From the NCBI GenBank assembly GCA_013389015.1, contig JACAEE010000017.1:1-64000 (forward strand): a stretch of 64,000 nt of DNA, written 5' to 3'. The translations under genes and the position numbers were made by a program. A model generated the notes under the pieces. It searched no databases. It was not told the origin of the DNA and saw only the letters and a list, made by a program, of their open reading frames with translations. The number at the start of each line of letters is the position of its first letter. Positions within the stretch are counted from its first letter, which is position 1. Source of the stretch: Hydrogenophilaceae bacterium (GTDB lineage Bacteria > Pseudomonadota > Alphaproteobacteria > Caulobacterales > Aquidulcibacteraceae). Shown one piece after another: positions 15,747-22,841 of the stretch.

Positions 15747-17381
15747 ATGGGCGCGACCGCGGCGATGAAGGATGAAGGACTGATCGGACGCCTCGACGCA
15801 GCCGTCGCCGAGGCGGAGGCCTATCTGGCGTCGGCCCGCGCCGCGGTCTCCGCGCGCGTGTCCAGGAACGGCCGCGCCGACCGCCGGCTCCTCGACGCCG
15901 AGCAGCATCTGGTCCATGGCCTCGCCTGGGTGGCGACCTATGTGGAGGCGCTGCGCCAGGTGACTCTCTGGGCGCGCCGCCTGGGCGGCGATTTCGGCGA
16001 AGTGGAACAGCTCCTGGCCGAGCGCGTCTTCGCCGAATATGGCGCCCAGCTCGCCGGCGGCGTGCTGATGACGCAGGTGGAGATGATCCGCCCGGCCGAT
16101 TTCGGCGTCGCGCCTCCGCGCGTGCTCGTCACATGCGACGCCGCAAGGAAGCGGCGGCTTGCCGAGCTTCTCAAGGCGGCGCGCGGCAAGGCGACGGTGG
16201 AGGCGACTGCGCTCGGCGAGGACTTCGAGCTCATCCGCGACCAGTTCCACGCCTTCGCCAATGAGAAGATTGTTCCGTATGCGCACGAATGGCATCTGAA
16301 CAATCAGCTCATTCCGCTGGCGCTGCTGCGCGAGCTTGGCGAGCTCGGCGTCTTCGGCCTGACCATCCCCGAAGAATATGGCGGCGCCGGCATGGGCAAG
16401 ACGGCGATGTGCGTCGTCTCGGAGGAGCTTTCGCGCGGCTGGATCGGCACGGGTTCGCTCGGCACCAGGAGCGAGATCGCGGCCGAACTGATCCTCTCCG
16501 CCGGCACGGACGCGCAGAAGGCGGAATGGCTGCCCAAGCTCGCCAGCGCCGAAATCCTGCCCACCGCCGTCTTCACCGAGCCGAACACCGGATCTGACTT
16601 GGGCGCCCTGCGCACGCGCGCCGTGAAGGACGGCGCCGACTATGTCGTCACCGGCAACAAGACCTGGATCACCCACGCCGCCCGCGCCGATCTGATGACG
16701 CTCCTGGTGCGGACCGATCCGGAAACCACCGGCTTCAACGGCCTTTCCATGCTGCTTGCGCCCAAGCAGCGCGGCGACGACGCCAATCCCTTCCCCACGC
16801 CCGGCATGACCGGCGGCGAGATCGAAGTCATCGGCTATCGCGGCATGAAGGAATACGAGATCGGCTTCGACGGGTTCCGCGTGCCCGTCGCCAATCTGCT
16901 CGGCGGCGTCGAAGGGCAGGGCTTCAAGCAGCTGATGGCGACGTTCGAGAGCGCCCGCATCCAGACCGCCGCCCGCGCCGTCGGCGTGGCGCAGAACGCG
17001 CTGGAGCTCGGCCTCGCCTACGCGCTCGATCGCCAGCAATTCGGCCAGGCGATCCATGAGTTCCCCCGCGTCGCCGACAAGCTCACCATGATGGCGGCGG
17101 AGCTGGTCGCCGCGCGCCAGCTCACCTATTTCTCCGCCCGCCAGAAGGATTCCGGCAAGCGCTGCGATCTCGAAGCCGGCATGGCCAAGCTGCTCGCCGC
17201 GCGCGTCGCCTGGGCCGCGGCCGACAACGCATTGCAGATCCATGGCGGCAACGGCTTCGCGATGGAATACCAGATCTCCCGCGTGCTCGCCGATGCGCGC
17301 ATCCTCAACATCTTCGAGGGCGCCGGCGAAATCCAGGCCATGGTCATCGCCCGCCGCCTGCTCGAAGAGGGCGCCAACTAG
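15747..17381 (+). CDS. mcd: Methylsuccinyl-CoA dehydrogenase
   Basis: FAD-dependent acyl-CoA dehydrogenase family enzyme that oxidises (2S)-methylsuccinyl-CoA to mesaconyl-CoA in the ethylmalonyl-CoA pathway. At 544 residues it is about 150 longer than ordinary acyl-CoA dehydrogenases. The extra N-terminal helical domain (DRRLLDAEQHLVHGLAWVAT) is characteristic of Mcd. The core has the FAD-binding AVFTEPNTGSDLG and the C-terminal QIHGGNGFAMEYQISR and IFEGAGEIQ motifs. AAGGAG precedes the ATG. With ccr and ecm in the same window the assignment is strong. Confidence 0.92.
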   Translation: MGATAAMKDEGLIGRLDAAVAEAEAYLASARAAVSARVSRNGRADRRLLDAEQHLVHGLAWVATYVEALRQVTLWARRLGGDFGEVEQLLAERVFAEYGAQLAGGVLMTQVEMIRPADFGVAPPRVLVTCDAARKRRLAELLKAARGKATVEATALGEDFELIRDQFHAFANEKIVPYAHEWHLNNQLIPLALLRELGELGVFGLTIPEEYGGAGMGKTAMCVVSEELSRGWIGTGSLGTRSEIAAELILSAGTDAQKAEWLPKLASAEILPTAVFTEPNTGSDLGALRTRAVKDGADYVVTGNKTWITHAARADLMTLLVRTDPETTGFNGLSMLLAPKQRGDDANPFPTPGMTGGEIEVIGYRGMKEYEIGFDGFRVPVANLLGGVEGQGFKQLMATFESARIQTAARAVGVAQNALELGLAYALDRQQFGQAIHEFPRVADKLTMMAAELVAARQLTYFSARQKDSGKRCDLEAGMAKLLAARVAWAAADNALQIHGGNGFAMEYQISRVLADARILNIFEGAGEIQAMVIARRLLEEGAN

Positions 17382-17441
17382 CGCTTTCGCGCCCGCCCGC
17401 GCCGGGCTAAGCCTGAAGGCGCGTTTGAAGGGAGATCGGCC

Positions 17442-17735
17442 ATGATGAAGGCGATCGCGGCCGCGTGCGCGGCGGTGGCGGTGTCAGCGGCGGCCGCCTG
17501 CAGTCAGGCGGGGGCCCAGTATCCTGCGGCCGTGCGCCAGAACTTCATGGCCGGCTGCACCCAGACGGGCGCGCCGGAGGCGATCTGCGCCTGCAGCCTG
17601 CGCAACATCGAGAAGGAATTCTCCTTCCAGCAATTCACGGAGTGGGAGAACGCGATGAAGGTCGGCGCGCCCCACGACATGACGGCGCGGGTGCAGACGA
17701 TCTCGCTTTCCTGCGCGACGAACCCGGCCCTCTAG
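17442..17735 (+). CDS. Small secreted cysteine-containing protein
   Basis: A 97-residue exported protein: signal peptide with a possible lipobox (AAAAC), then a short domain with the pattern FMAGC-X8-CAC and a later single Cys. The gene at 18954-19223 has the same layout (FNEGC-X6-CDC, then an acidic-aromatic helix EDYREAM versus QQFTEWENAM), so the two are paralogues. Function is unknown. Two ATGs stand next to each other at the start. Its TAG stop is the same CTAG that provides the stop of the convergent gene. Confidence 0.75.
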   Translation: MMKAIAAACAAVAVSAAAACSQAGAQYPAAVRQNFMAGCTQTGAPEAICACSLRNIEKEFSFQQFTEWENAMKVGAPHDMTARVQTISLSCATNPAL

Positions 17736-17947
17736 GCGGCTTCGTCGAGCTTGCGCTTGATCAGATCGAGCGAGCGCTCGATCTCCGCGGCGCGCTCGTC
17801 AATCGCGCCGCACTGGACGGCCGCGATGCCGTGCACCGCGTCGGCGAGTTCGCCGGCCATGCGCCGGCCGTCGGCGCTGATTTCGCGCACGCGCGCGATT
17901 AGTTCGCGCGCTTCCGCAAGCGCGGCTTCCAGGTCCGATTTCGACAT
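17732..17947 (-). CDS. Small helical protein of unknown function
   Basis: A 71-residue, highly charged protein predicted to be nearly all helix (LEAALAEARELIARVREI; IERSLDLIKRKLDEAA) with heptad-like spacing, so probably a coiled coil. It is convergent with the small cysteine protein and shares a CTAG at the two stops. No family recognised. The absence of another gene on either strand and the acidic, non-random composition favour it being real. Confidence 0.55.
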   Translation of the reverse strand: MSKSDLEAALAEARELIARVREISADGRRMAGELADAVHGIAAVQCGAIDERAAEIERSLDLIKRKLDEAA

Positions 17948-18085
17948 CGGCGAGCAATCCTTCGACCGATGGCGGCGCCACCGGTAACAATGCGAGTTTG
18001 CGCCCAGATAGTCGCCTGTTCGCGGCGATCAACGGCGCATCGCAGCGATGGAATGTCACAGCCTTGTCGCGACCGGACCCCGCGG

Positions 18086-18409
18086 TCAGGCCGCGGCGGT
18101 GTTGGTCGTGATGATGATCTCGCCGTCGTCATTCATCTTTTCGGCAGCGATCTGATCGCAGCCCTTGAGCCCTTGCCCGGTCATGTCCGTCTGCGCCTGC
18201 TGCAAGAGCCTGATCGCGCGGTCGAAAACGATGGTCCGGAGCTGCGCGAGGGAGAGGCTCTGGTCGAACTTGATCGGCACGTCGATTTCGATTTCCGGAT
18301 AGGAATCGGGGTCGTCGAGTTCGAGCTGGATCGAGATCGTCGCCCAGCCGAGCCCATCGGAATTGACCGGGCCGCGAATGCCGGAGATGGAGAAGTCATA
18401 GATGGCCAC
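18086..18409 (-). CDS. Hypothetical acidic beta-rich protein
   Basis: A 107-residue protein starting at GTG 18409 with GGAGGG six bases before it. It opens with alternating strands (AIYDFSISGIRGPVNSDG; ISIQLELDDPDSYPEIEIDVPI) and then one long helix (LRTIVFDRAIRLLQQAQTDM). No signal peptide. No family recognised. The 138 bases between it and the preceding gene contain nothing I can identify. Confidence 0.6.
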   Translation of the reverse strand: MAIYDFSISGIRGPVNSDGLGWATISIQLELDDPDSYPEIEIDVPIKFDQSLSLAQLRTIVFDRAIRLLQQAQTDMTGQGLKGCDQIAAEKMNDDGEIIITTNTAAA

Positions 18410-18539
18410 GAGCGCCCTCCGTGATGCCGCCCACGAGGCTGAAGGCCCCGTGATCCAGTGAGATCGGGCCACGCTCCGCGGCCCTATCCGCGCCCGCGAG
18501 GCTCAACGGATTCGAACCCGCCAGCAAAGGGAGATGCCG

Positions 18540-18923
18540 ATGGGACGCGTGATTCACTTCGAAATCCACGCCGCCGAGCCGGAGCGGGCGGCGGCCTTCT
18601 ATGAGCGCGTGTTCGGCTGGCGCTTCCAGCCCCTGCCGGCGCTGGATTATTGGCTTGTGCATACGGGCGAGGGCGAGGGGATCAGCGGCGGCATGATCCG
18701 CCGTCGCGGCCCCGGGCCGAGGCCGGGCCAAGCCGTCAACGCCTTCGTCTGTTCGATCGCGGTGGCCGATCTCGACGCGACGCTCGCCATCGCGCTCGAC
18801 GGGCGCCCCGAGGCGTTGGCGGTAGCCAAGACGGCCATCCCCGGCGTCGGCTGGCAGGCCTATGTCCATGATGTTGAGGGCAACATCATCGGCCTCCACC
18901 AGGCCGACGCGAACGCCGCTTGA
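18540..18923 (+). CDS. VOC-family (glyoxalase-like) protein
   Basis: A 128-residue vicinal-oxygen-chelate protein. MGRVIHFEIHAAEPERAAAFYERVFGW is the usual first beta-alpha module and WQAYVHDVEGNIIGLHQADANA the last strand with a metal-ligand-like Glu. Members bind metals and act on small electrophiles or antibiotics, but this subgroup has no defined role. AGGGAG lies directly before an ATG at 18534 and six bases before this one, so 18540 is the better start. Confidence 0.82.
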   Translation: MGRVIHFEIHAAEPERAAAFYERVFGWRFQPLPALDYWLVHTGEGEGISGGMIRRRGPGPRPGQAVNAFVCSIAVADLDATLAIALDGRPEALAVAKTAIPGVGWQAYVHDVEGNIIGLHQADANAA

Positions 18924-18953
18924 TTCGGCGCGGTCGCGGGACGACAAAGCGCC

Positions 18954-19223
18954 ATGCCGCACCCCGCGCGATTCGCCCTGGCGGGCCTTGCCGTCCTCGC
19001 CGCTTGCGGCGGCGAGCGGCCTGCGCCCAATCCCTACCCGGCCCAGGCCAAGGCGACGTTCAACGAAGGCTGTCCCGCCGGCGATCCGGTCTGCGACTGC
19101 ACCTGGGACAACATCACCCGCGCCATGACCTACGAGGACTACCGCGAAGCCATGCGCACGAGCCTGCGCGACGGCCTCCTCGACCCGCGCCTCGCGCAAG
19201 CCAGCGCCGCGTGCAAGGAATAG
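18954..19223 (+). CDS. Small cysteine-containing lipoprotein
   Basis: An 89-residue protein with a lipoprotein signal (LAVLAAC, cysteine near residue 18) and a domain of the form FNEGC-X6-CDCTWDNI, an acidic helix (TYEDYREAM) and a final Cys near the C-terminus. It is a paralogue of the protein at 17442-17735. Function unknown; the paired cysteines suggest disulfides in the periplasm. About 30 bases separate it from the VOC gene. Confidence 0.75.
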   Translation: MPHPARFALAGLAVLAACGGERPAPNPYPAQAKATFNEGCPAGDPVCDCTWDNITRAMTYEDYREAMRTSLRDGLLDPRLAQASAACKE

Positions 19224-19256
19224 GACGAACTTTCATCCGCACACGGAAGAAATCCA

Positions 19257-19297
19257 CGCCCCTCCTCTCCCACAAGGCAAGGGGAGAAGGAGGGGCG
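19257..19297. repeat. Palindromic repeat, CGCCCCTCCT type
   Basis: Imperfect inverted repeat with arms beginning CGCCCCTCC and ending GGAGGGGCG, between the small lipoprotein and recR. The pyrimidine-rich left arm and purine-rich right arm match the design of the copies at 8.2, 8.7 and 10.6 kb. The remaining bases up to 19404 show no gene. Confidence 0.6.
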
Positions 19298-19404
19298 CGC
19301 ACGATCCGCGCCCGCGGTGCAAACACGCCGGCGACACGATGGTCGGCCGCCGACACCCGACGCGCCGCGACGATGGGGCCTATGTCACGGCGCCGGCGCG
19401 CCAA

Positions 19405-20019
19405 TTAAAGCGGCCTTCTTGAAGAGAAGGCCGCGAACAAGGTGCCGTCGTCCATCAGTTCGAGTTCGCCGCCGACGGGCACGCCGTGCGCCAGCCGTGT
19501 GACGGAGACGCCGAGCGGCGCGAGGCGCTCGGTGAGGTAGTGCGCCGTCGTCTGGCCGTCGACGGTGGCCGAGAGCGCGATGATGATCTCCTTCGTGAGC
19601 CCGCGGCTCGCGCGCTCGATCAGCTTGGCGATGCGCAGATCCTCGGGCCTGACGCCGTCCAGCGCCGAAAGCACCCCGCCCAGCACGTGATAGCGCCCGC
19701 GGAAGGCGCCTGCGCGTTCGAGCGCCCAGACATCGCCCACCTCCGCCACCACGCACATCAGCGCGTCGTCGCGCCCGGGCGCAGTGCAGATCGCGCACGG
19801 GTTCTGCGTGTCGAGCGCGCCGCACTCGCTGCACGTCTGCACCTTCGCCGCGGCCTCCGTGAGCGCCGCGGCCAGGGGCGCCATGAGCTGGTCGCGCCTC
19901 TTCAGGAGCGCAAGCGCAGCCCGCCGCGCCGAACGCGGCCCCAGGCCCGGCACCTTGCCGAGCGCATCGATCAGGGCCTCGATCTCGGGGGAGGCGGTAG
20001 GCGTCTTGGGGCTGCGCAT
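19405..20019 (-). CDS. recR: Recombination mediator RecR
   Basis: RecR, 204 residues, works with RecF/RecO to load RecA on gapped DNA. Present are the N-terminal helix-hairpin-helix ([16 protein letters not shown]), the four-cysteine zinc site CSEC-X8-CAIC (Cys63, 66, 75, 78), the Toprim domain ([19 protein letters not shown]) and the C-terminal THRLAHG-like ending [21 protein letters not shown]. The start at 20019 gives the family's usual length. In many bacteria recR follows dnaX and ybaB directly; here it is more than 4 kb from ybaB on the same strand. Confidence 0.95.
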   Translation of the reverse strand: MRSPKTPTASPEIEALIDALGKVPGLGPRSARRAALALLKRRDQLMAPLAAALTEAAAKVQTCSECGALDTQNPCAICTAPGRDDALMCVVAEVGDVWALERAGAFRGRYHVLGGVLSALDGVRPEDLRIAKLIERASRGLTKEIIIALSATVDGQTTAHYLTERLAPLGVSVTRLAHGVPVGGELELMDDGTLFAAFSSRRPL

Positions 20020-20099
20020 GGCGAGAGAGATAGCGCGCCTCGGCGCCGCTTGCGAGAGCCGACAACCCGCCTTCGGAACGTGGTCGGTCTCGAACGGGT

Positions 20100-20292
20100 G
20101 ACTCCACAAAGGTCGCCGTGTGGGGTTGCGCGGCCTCGATGCGTTCAATCAGCATGGCACGAGCGGAATCAAGTCGGCGAGACGGTTTGTCGGCGCGCGC
20201 AGGACAATCACAGCGATCGCGTGCGCATTGACATTCTGCTGGAACGCCAAGTTGCGATCCACATCGACGCACTCGTCGAGGAGCACTCTCAT
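20100..20292 (-). pseudogene. Broken DUF5615 (PIN-like) toxin gene
   Basis: It starts with ATG at 20292, overlapping the DUF433 stop by ATGA exactly as in intact pairs. The first nine residues MRVLLDECV match the DUF5615 N-terminus, but the next (DVDRNLAFQQN) belong about 40 residues later in the family, so an internal deletion is evident. After VIVLRAPTNRLADLIPLVP the frame ends at TGA, while the family's C-terminal part continues one frame over ([18 protein letters not shown]). Deletion plus frameshift leave no working toxin. Confidence 0.7.
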
Positions 20293-20501
20293 GAAAGGGC
20301 TTCGATCAGACTTTCCTTGGCGTCCTCCAGGAACGCCAGGACTTGTGCGCGAGAAACGGACGGGAAGCCTTCCAGGAAGTCATCGATGGACTCGCCGGCC
20401 GCCAGATAGTCGAGCAGAGTCTGGACCGGAACGCGCGTGCCCGCGAACACAACGGCGCCGCCCATGACCTCTGGGCGTGCTGAGATCACTTGCGTTTTCA
20501 T
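20289..20501 (-). CDS. DUF433 antitoxin
   Basis: A 70-residue DUF433 protein. The family signature is clear: ISARPEVMGGAVVFAGTRVPVQTLLDYLAAG, then a second helical part ending SRAQVLAFLEDAKESL. DUF433 proteins are winged-helix-like and are the presumed antitoxins of DUF5615 PIN-like toxins. Here the partner gene is broken, so this is an orphan antitoxin that still looks intact. Confidence 0.85.
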   Translation of the reverse strand: MKTQVISARPEVMGGAVVFAGTRVPVQTLLDYLAAGESIDDFLEGFPSVSRAQVLAFLEDAKESLIEALS

Positions 20502-20542
20502 GCCGCCAGAATGCGTCTCCGGCCCAACGATTCCAACCCGCC

Positions 20543-20570
20543 TTGAATCTCGCGCGCCGCGATGTTATCT
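20543..20570 (+). promoter_or_regulatory. Candidate promoter for the EF-Tu leader
   Basis: TTGAAT (20543-20548) and TTATCT (20565-20570) are 16 bases apart, close to a housekeeping sigma-factor promoter. Transcription would begin near 20577, about 20 bases before the short leader ORF. The pattern is weak on its own; its place in front of a leader ORF and a terminator is what makes it worth noting. Confidence 0.35.
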
Positions 20571-20595
20571 CCCGCGCCCGAATTCAGAGGTCGTC

Positions 20596-20673
20596 ATGAT
20601 CCGGTTTGAGAGCGAATTGAACGTGTCAGCGGCGGCGCGAGCCGGCGTTGAAGCACGCGCACGTCTATTCTGA
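20596..20673 (+). CDS. Putative 25-residue leader peptide
   Basis: A 25-codon ORF that begins MIRFESELNV and ends ARARLF, with AGAGGT five bases before the ATG. It holds many Ala and Arg codons in its second half (AAARAGVEARARL). Two hairpins, the second an intrinsic terminator, start 17 bases after its stop. That order (promoter, ORF with ribosome site, tandem hairpins, terminator) is the layout of an attenuator leader. No homology is claimed; expression is unproven. Confidence 0.4.
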   Translation: MIRFESELNVSAAARAGVEARARLF

Positions 20674-20689
20674 CCGCTTCTTGGTGATC

Positions 20690-20751
20690 GAGAGGCGCCC
20701 GCCTCTCCGTGTCCAAGACCCCGGAAGGCGCCGCCTCCGGGGTTTTTCTTT
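20690..20751 (+). terminator. Tandem hairpins with intrinsic terminator in EF-Tu leader
   Basis: First hairpin: GAGAGGC-GCCC-GCCTCTC (20690-20707). Second: ACCCCGGA...TCCGGGGT (20718-20743) with internal AGG/CCT pairing, followed by TTTTTCTTT, a classic rho-independent terminator. GAGGCG of the first stem (20692-20697) can instead pair with CGCCTC of the second (20732-20737), which would break the terminator. Such exclusive pairing is what attenuation requires. A third perfect hairpin, GCGCCG-TTTT-CGGCGC, follows at 20752-20767. Confidence 0.65.
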
Positions 20752-20783
20752 GCGCCGTTTTCGGCGCGGACATGGAGCGCTCC

Positions 20784-20870
20784 ATGCGCAAGACGATCTA
20801 CGCGCTGACGCGCGCAGCGCTTCGCAAGCGGCGCTCCGCGTCTGAACGACAACGCAGCCCCGCGCGCTGA
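20784..20870 (+). CDS. Putative second short ORF in EF-Tu leader
   Basis: A 28-residue, very basic ORF (opens MRKTIYALTRAALRKRR) downstream of the terminator. Another ATG lies 12 bases earlier in frame. No clear Shine-Dalgarno. Its stop lies inside a hairpin (CCCCGCGCGC / GCGCGTCGGGG, 20859-20884). It may be chance; it is listed because it falls between the terminator and EF-Tu in a stretch (20502-20990) without any other gene. Confidence 0.2.
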   Translation: MRKTIYALTRAALRKRRSASERQRSPAR

Positions 20871-20990
20871 CCGCGCGTCGGGGACCATAGCCGCGCGCCG
20901 CGCGGGACACGTTTTTCACTTTCACCCATGCGGGGCGCCTTGAGGCGCGCCGCAAACGCGGCCGCGCGCCGCGAACAGGAGGACGCACCC

Positions 20991-22175
20991 ATGTCCAAAG
21001 TGCATGTCAATGTCGGCACGATCGGCCATGTCGATCACGGCAAGACCACGCTCACCGCGGCGATCACGCAGGTGCAGGCCGCCCGCCTCGGCGGCATAGG
21101 CCTCGCCTTCGACGAGATCGACAAGGCGCCGGAGGAGAAGGCCCGCGGCATCACCATCAACACCACGCACGTGGAGTATGAGTCCGATGCGCGCCACTAC
21201 GCGCACATCGATTGCCCCGGCCACGCCGATTACGTGAAGAACATGATCACCGGCGCCGCCCAGATGGACGGCGCGATCCTGCTCGTCGACGCGACGAAGG
21301 GCGCCGCCAAGCAGACCATCGAGCACATCCTGCTCGCCCGCCAGGTGAGCGTGCGCCACATGATCGTGTTCGCCAACAAGATGGACATGCTCGATCCATC
21401 CGAGCGGGACGACATGAAGGCGCTCATTGAGCTGGAGATCGGCGCGCTCCTCGCGCAGCACGGCTACGAGAATGCGCCGTTCGTGTTCGGCAGCGCGCTG
21501 AAGGCGCTGGAGGCCGTCGCGCGCGGCGATCTCGCCGATCCCGATGTGCACGCGATCGTCGCGCTCGTCGCGGCGCTCGATGCGCACATTCCCGATCCGG
21601 TGCGGGACTACGATTCCCCGTTCCTGATGCCGATCGAAGGCGTGCACGCCATTCCCGGCCGCGGCACGGTCGTGTCCGGCCGTGTGGAGCGCGGCGTCTT
21701 GAAAGTCGGCGACGCCGTCGAGATCGTCGGTCTCGACAATGACGGCGCCGAAGTCGTCGTCACCGGCACGCAAGCCTTCCGGAAGAATGTTCCGGAGGCC
21801 CGCGCAGGCATGAATGTAGGCCTGCTGCTGCGGGGGCTGAAGCGCGATGAGATCGCGCGCGGGCAGGTTCTGTCCGCGCCCGGCGTCATCAAGGCGCGCA
21901 CGCACGGCAAGGCGCAGATCTTCGTGCTGACGGCGGAGGAGGGCGGCCGGCATACGCCGTTCGCCAGCGGCTACCAGCCGCAATTCTTCTTCGGCGTCAC
22001 CGACGTGACCGGCGCGATCGTCACCGACGGCGATGCGCTCGTTGCGCCGGGCGACACGGCTGAAGTGCGCTTCGCGCTGCGTAAGCCGGTCGGCATCGAA
22101 AAGGGCATGCGCTTCGCGATCCGCGAAGGCGGACGCACAATCGGCGCCGGAATCGTCACCGACGTGGCGGCGTGA
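20991..22175 (+). CDS. tuf: Divergent elongation factor Tu paralogue
   Basis: A 394-residue EF-Tu with all GTPase motifs: GHVDHGKT (residues 12-19), [22 protein letters not shown] and GSALKAL. Domains 2 and 3 are complete to the [10 protein letters not shown] ending. It is clearly diverged: the N-terminus is short, the usual GPMPQTREH reads GAAKQTIEH, and YRPQFYFRTTDVTG reads [14 protein letters not shown]. The last changes fall on E. coli Arg333 and Thr334, positions known for pulvomycin resistance. No ribosomal-protein or fusA genes adjoin it, so it is not the str-operon copy. AGGAGG lies 7 bases before the ATG. Confidence 0.93.
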   Translation: MSKVHVNVGTIGHVDHGKTTLTAAITQVQAARLGGIGLAFDEIDKAPEEKARGITINTTHVEYESDARHYAHIDCPGHADYVKNMITGAAQMDGAILLVDATKGAAKQTIEHILLARQVSVRHMIVFANKMDMLDPSERDDMKALIELEIGALLAQHGYENAPFVFGSALKALEAVARGDLADPDVHAIVALVAALDAHIPDPVRDYDSPFLMPIEGVHAIPGRGTVVSGRVERGVLKVGDAVEIVGLDNDGAEVVVTGTQAFRKNVPEARAGMNVGLLLRGLKRDEIARGQVLSAPGVIKARTHGKAQIFVLTAEEGGRHTPFASGYQPQFFFGVTDVTGAIVTDGDALVAPGDTAEVRFALRKPVGIEKGMRFAIREGGRTIGAGIVTDVAA

Positions 22176-22180
22176 GGGCG

Positions 22181-22219
22181 GCGGCGCCCGGCGCGGAAAC
22201 GCGTCGGGCGCCGCTTATT
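22181..22219 (+). terminator. Intrinsic terminator after EF-Tu
   Basis: Perfect 10-base outer stem GCGGCGCCCG / CGGGCGCCGC closed by an inner GCGCG-GAAA-CGCG stem-loop, followed by TTATT. The GC-rich stem with a GAAA tetraloop is very stable. Its tail overlaps the DnaA box in front of gcrA. Confidence 0.8.
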
Positions 22220-22282
22220 CACAGGCGCCGAATCGGCGGGGGAAAACATCGCCGACCCCAGGACAAGGGCGTTGCGTGATTC
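22215..22282 (+). promoter_or_regulatory. gcrA control region: DnaA box and GANTC sites
   Basis: TTATTCACA at 22215-22223 fits the DnaA box TTATNCACA with no mismatch. GAATC (22230-22234) and GATTC (22278-22282) are GANTC sites, the target of the CcrM methylase. In Caulobacter crescentus, gcrA transcription is known to respond to DnaA and GANTC methylation. All three sites lie within 120 bases of the gcrA start. No CtrA box (TTAA-N7-TTAA) was seen. Confidence 0.6.
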
Positions 22283-22330
22283 GTTTTTGGCGGTTGAATG
22301 ACAGCGTTTCTGATGGCCGGGGGGCTGATC

Positions 22331-22801
22331 ATGAGCTTTTGGACAGACGAGAACGTCGCGCTGCTGCGCAAGCTCTGGGGCGAGGGCCGCTCGGCGCGCG
22401 ACATCGCTGCGCGCATTTCCGGCGCAACGCGAAACTCCATTATCGGTAAGGCGCATCGTCTTGGCTTGCCAAGCCGTACGCCGCTGACGCGCGTTGCGCC
22501 GCGTCCTAAGTCCGAGAAGGCCCCACGCGCCCGCGCGCCGCGGCTGCCGCGGTTCGTCGCGGAAGCGATCGATGCGGTCGTCGTGCAGCTTGCACCGCAC
22601 GGCTTCTCCGATGGCGCGGTCGCGACCGTGCTCACCGTCAAGGACGGCATGTGCAAGTATCCGATCGGCGATCCCAAGGCGAAAGACTTCGCTTATTGCG
22701 GCCGCGACGCCTGCCGCGGTTCGTATTGCGCCGATCACGCGCGCTTGGCGTACACATCGCCGCGCCGTTTCCTGGCGCCGGGGCGCCGGGACTTGTTCTG
22801 A
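22331..22801 (+). CDS. gcrA: Cell-cycle regulator GcrA
   Basis: GcrA, a sigma70-associated activator that reads CcrM methylation and drives cell-cycle genes in Caulobacterales and relatives. The 156-residue protein has the N-terminal DNA-binding part (SFWTDENVALLRKLWGEGRS; RNSIIGKAHRLGLPSR), a Lys/Arg/Pro linker and the conserved C-terminal sigma-binding end with cysteines (MCKYPIGDPKAKDFAYCGR; SYCADHARLAY). The helix-turn-helix is slightly different from classic GcrA (ISGATRNS). Start chosen at the ATG before SFWTDE, which matches the family and follows a G-rich ribosome site. Confidence 0.92.
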   Translation: MSFWTDENVALLRKLWGEGRSARDIAARISGATRNSIIGKAHRLGLPSRTPLTRVAPRPKSEKAPRARAPRLPRFVAEAIDAVVVQLAPHGFSDGAVATVLTVKDGMCKYPIGDPKAKDFAYCGRDACRGSYCADHARLAYTSPRRFLAPGRRDLF

Positions 22802-22841
22802 CGCCGCGGAATGCGCTTCTGCTTCGCGCGAGGAGGCGGAC

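Noticed and set aside
18508-18519. GGATTCGAACC, which resembles the T-loop of a tRNA on the minus strand
   Set aside because: The flanking bases do not form a T-stem, and no anticodon or acceptor stem can be built around it.
20543-20751. Leader considered as an amino-acid biosynthesis attenuator
   Set aside because: No run of one regulatory amino acid is present and the next gene is EF-Tu, so a classic trp/ilv-type attenuator is unlikely.
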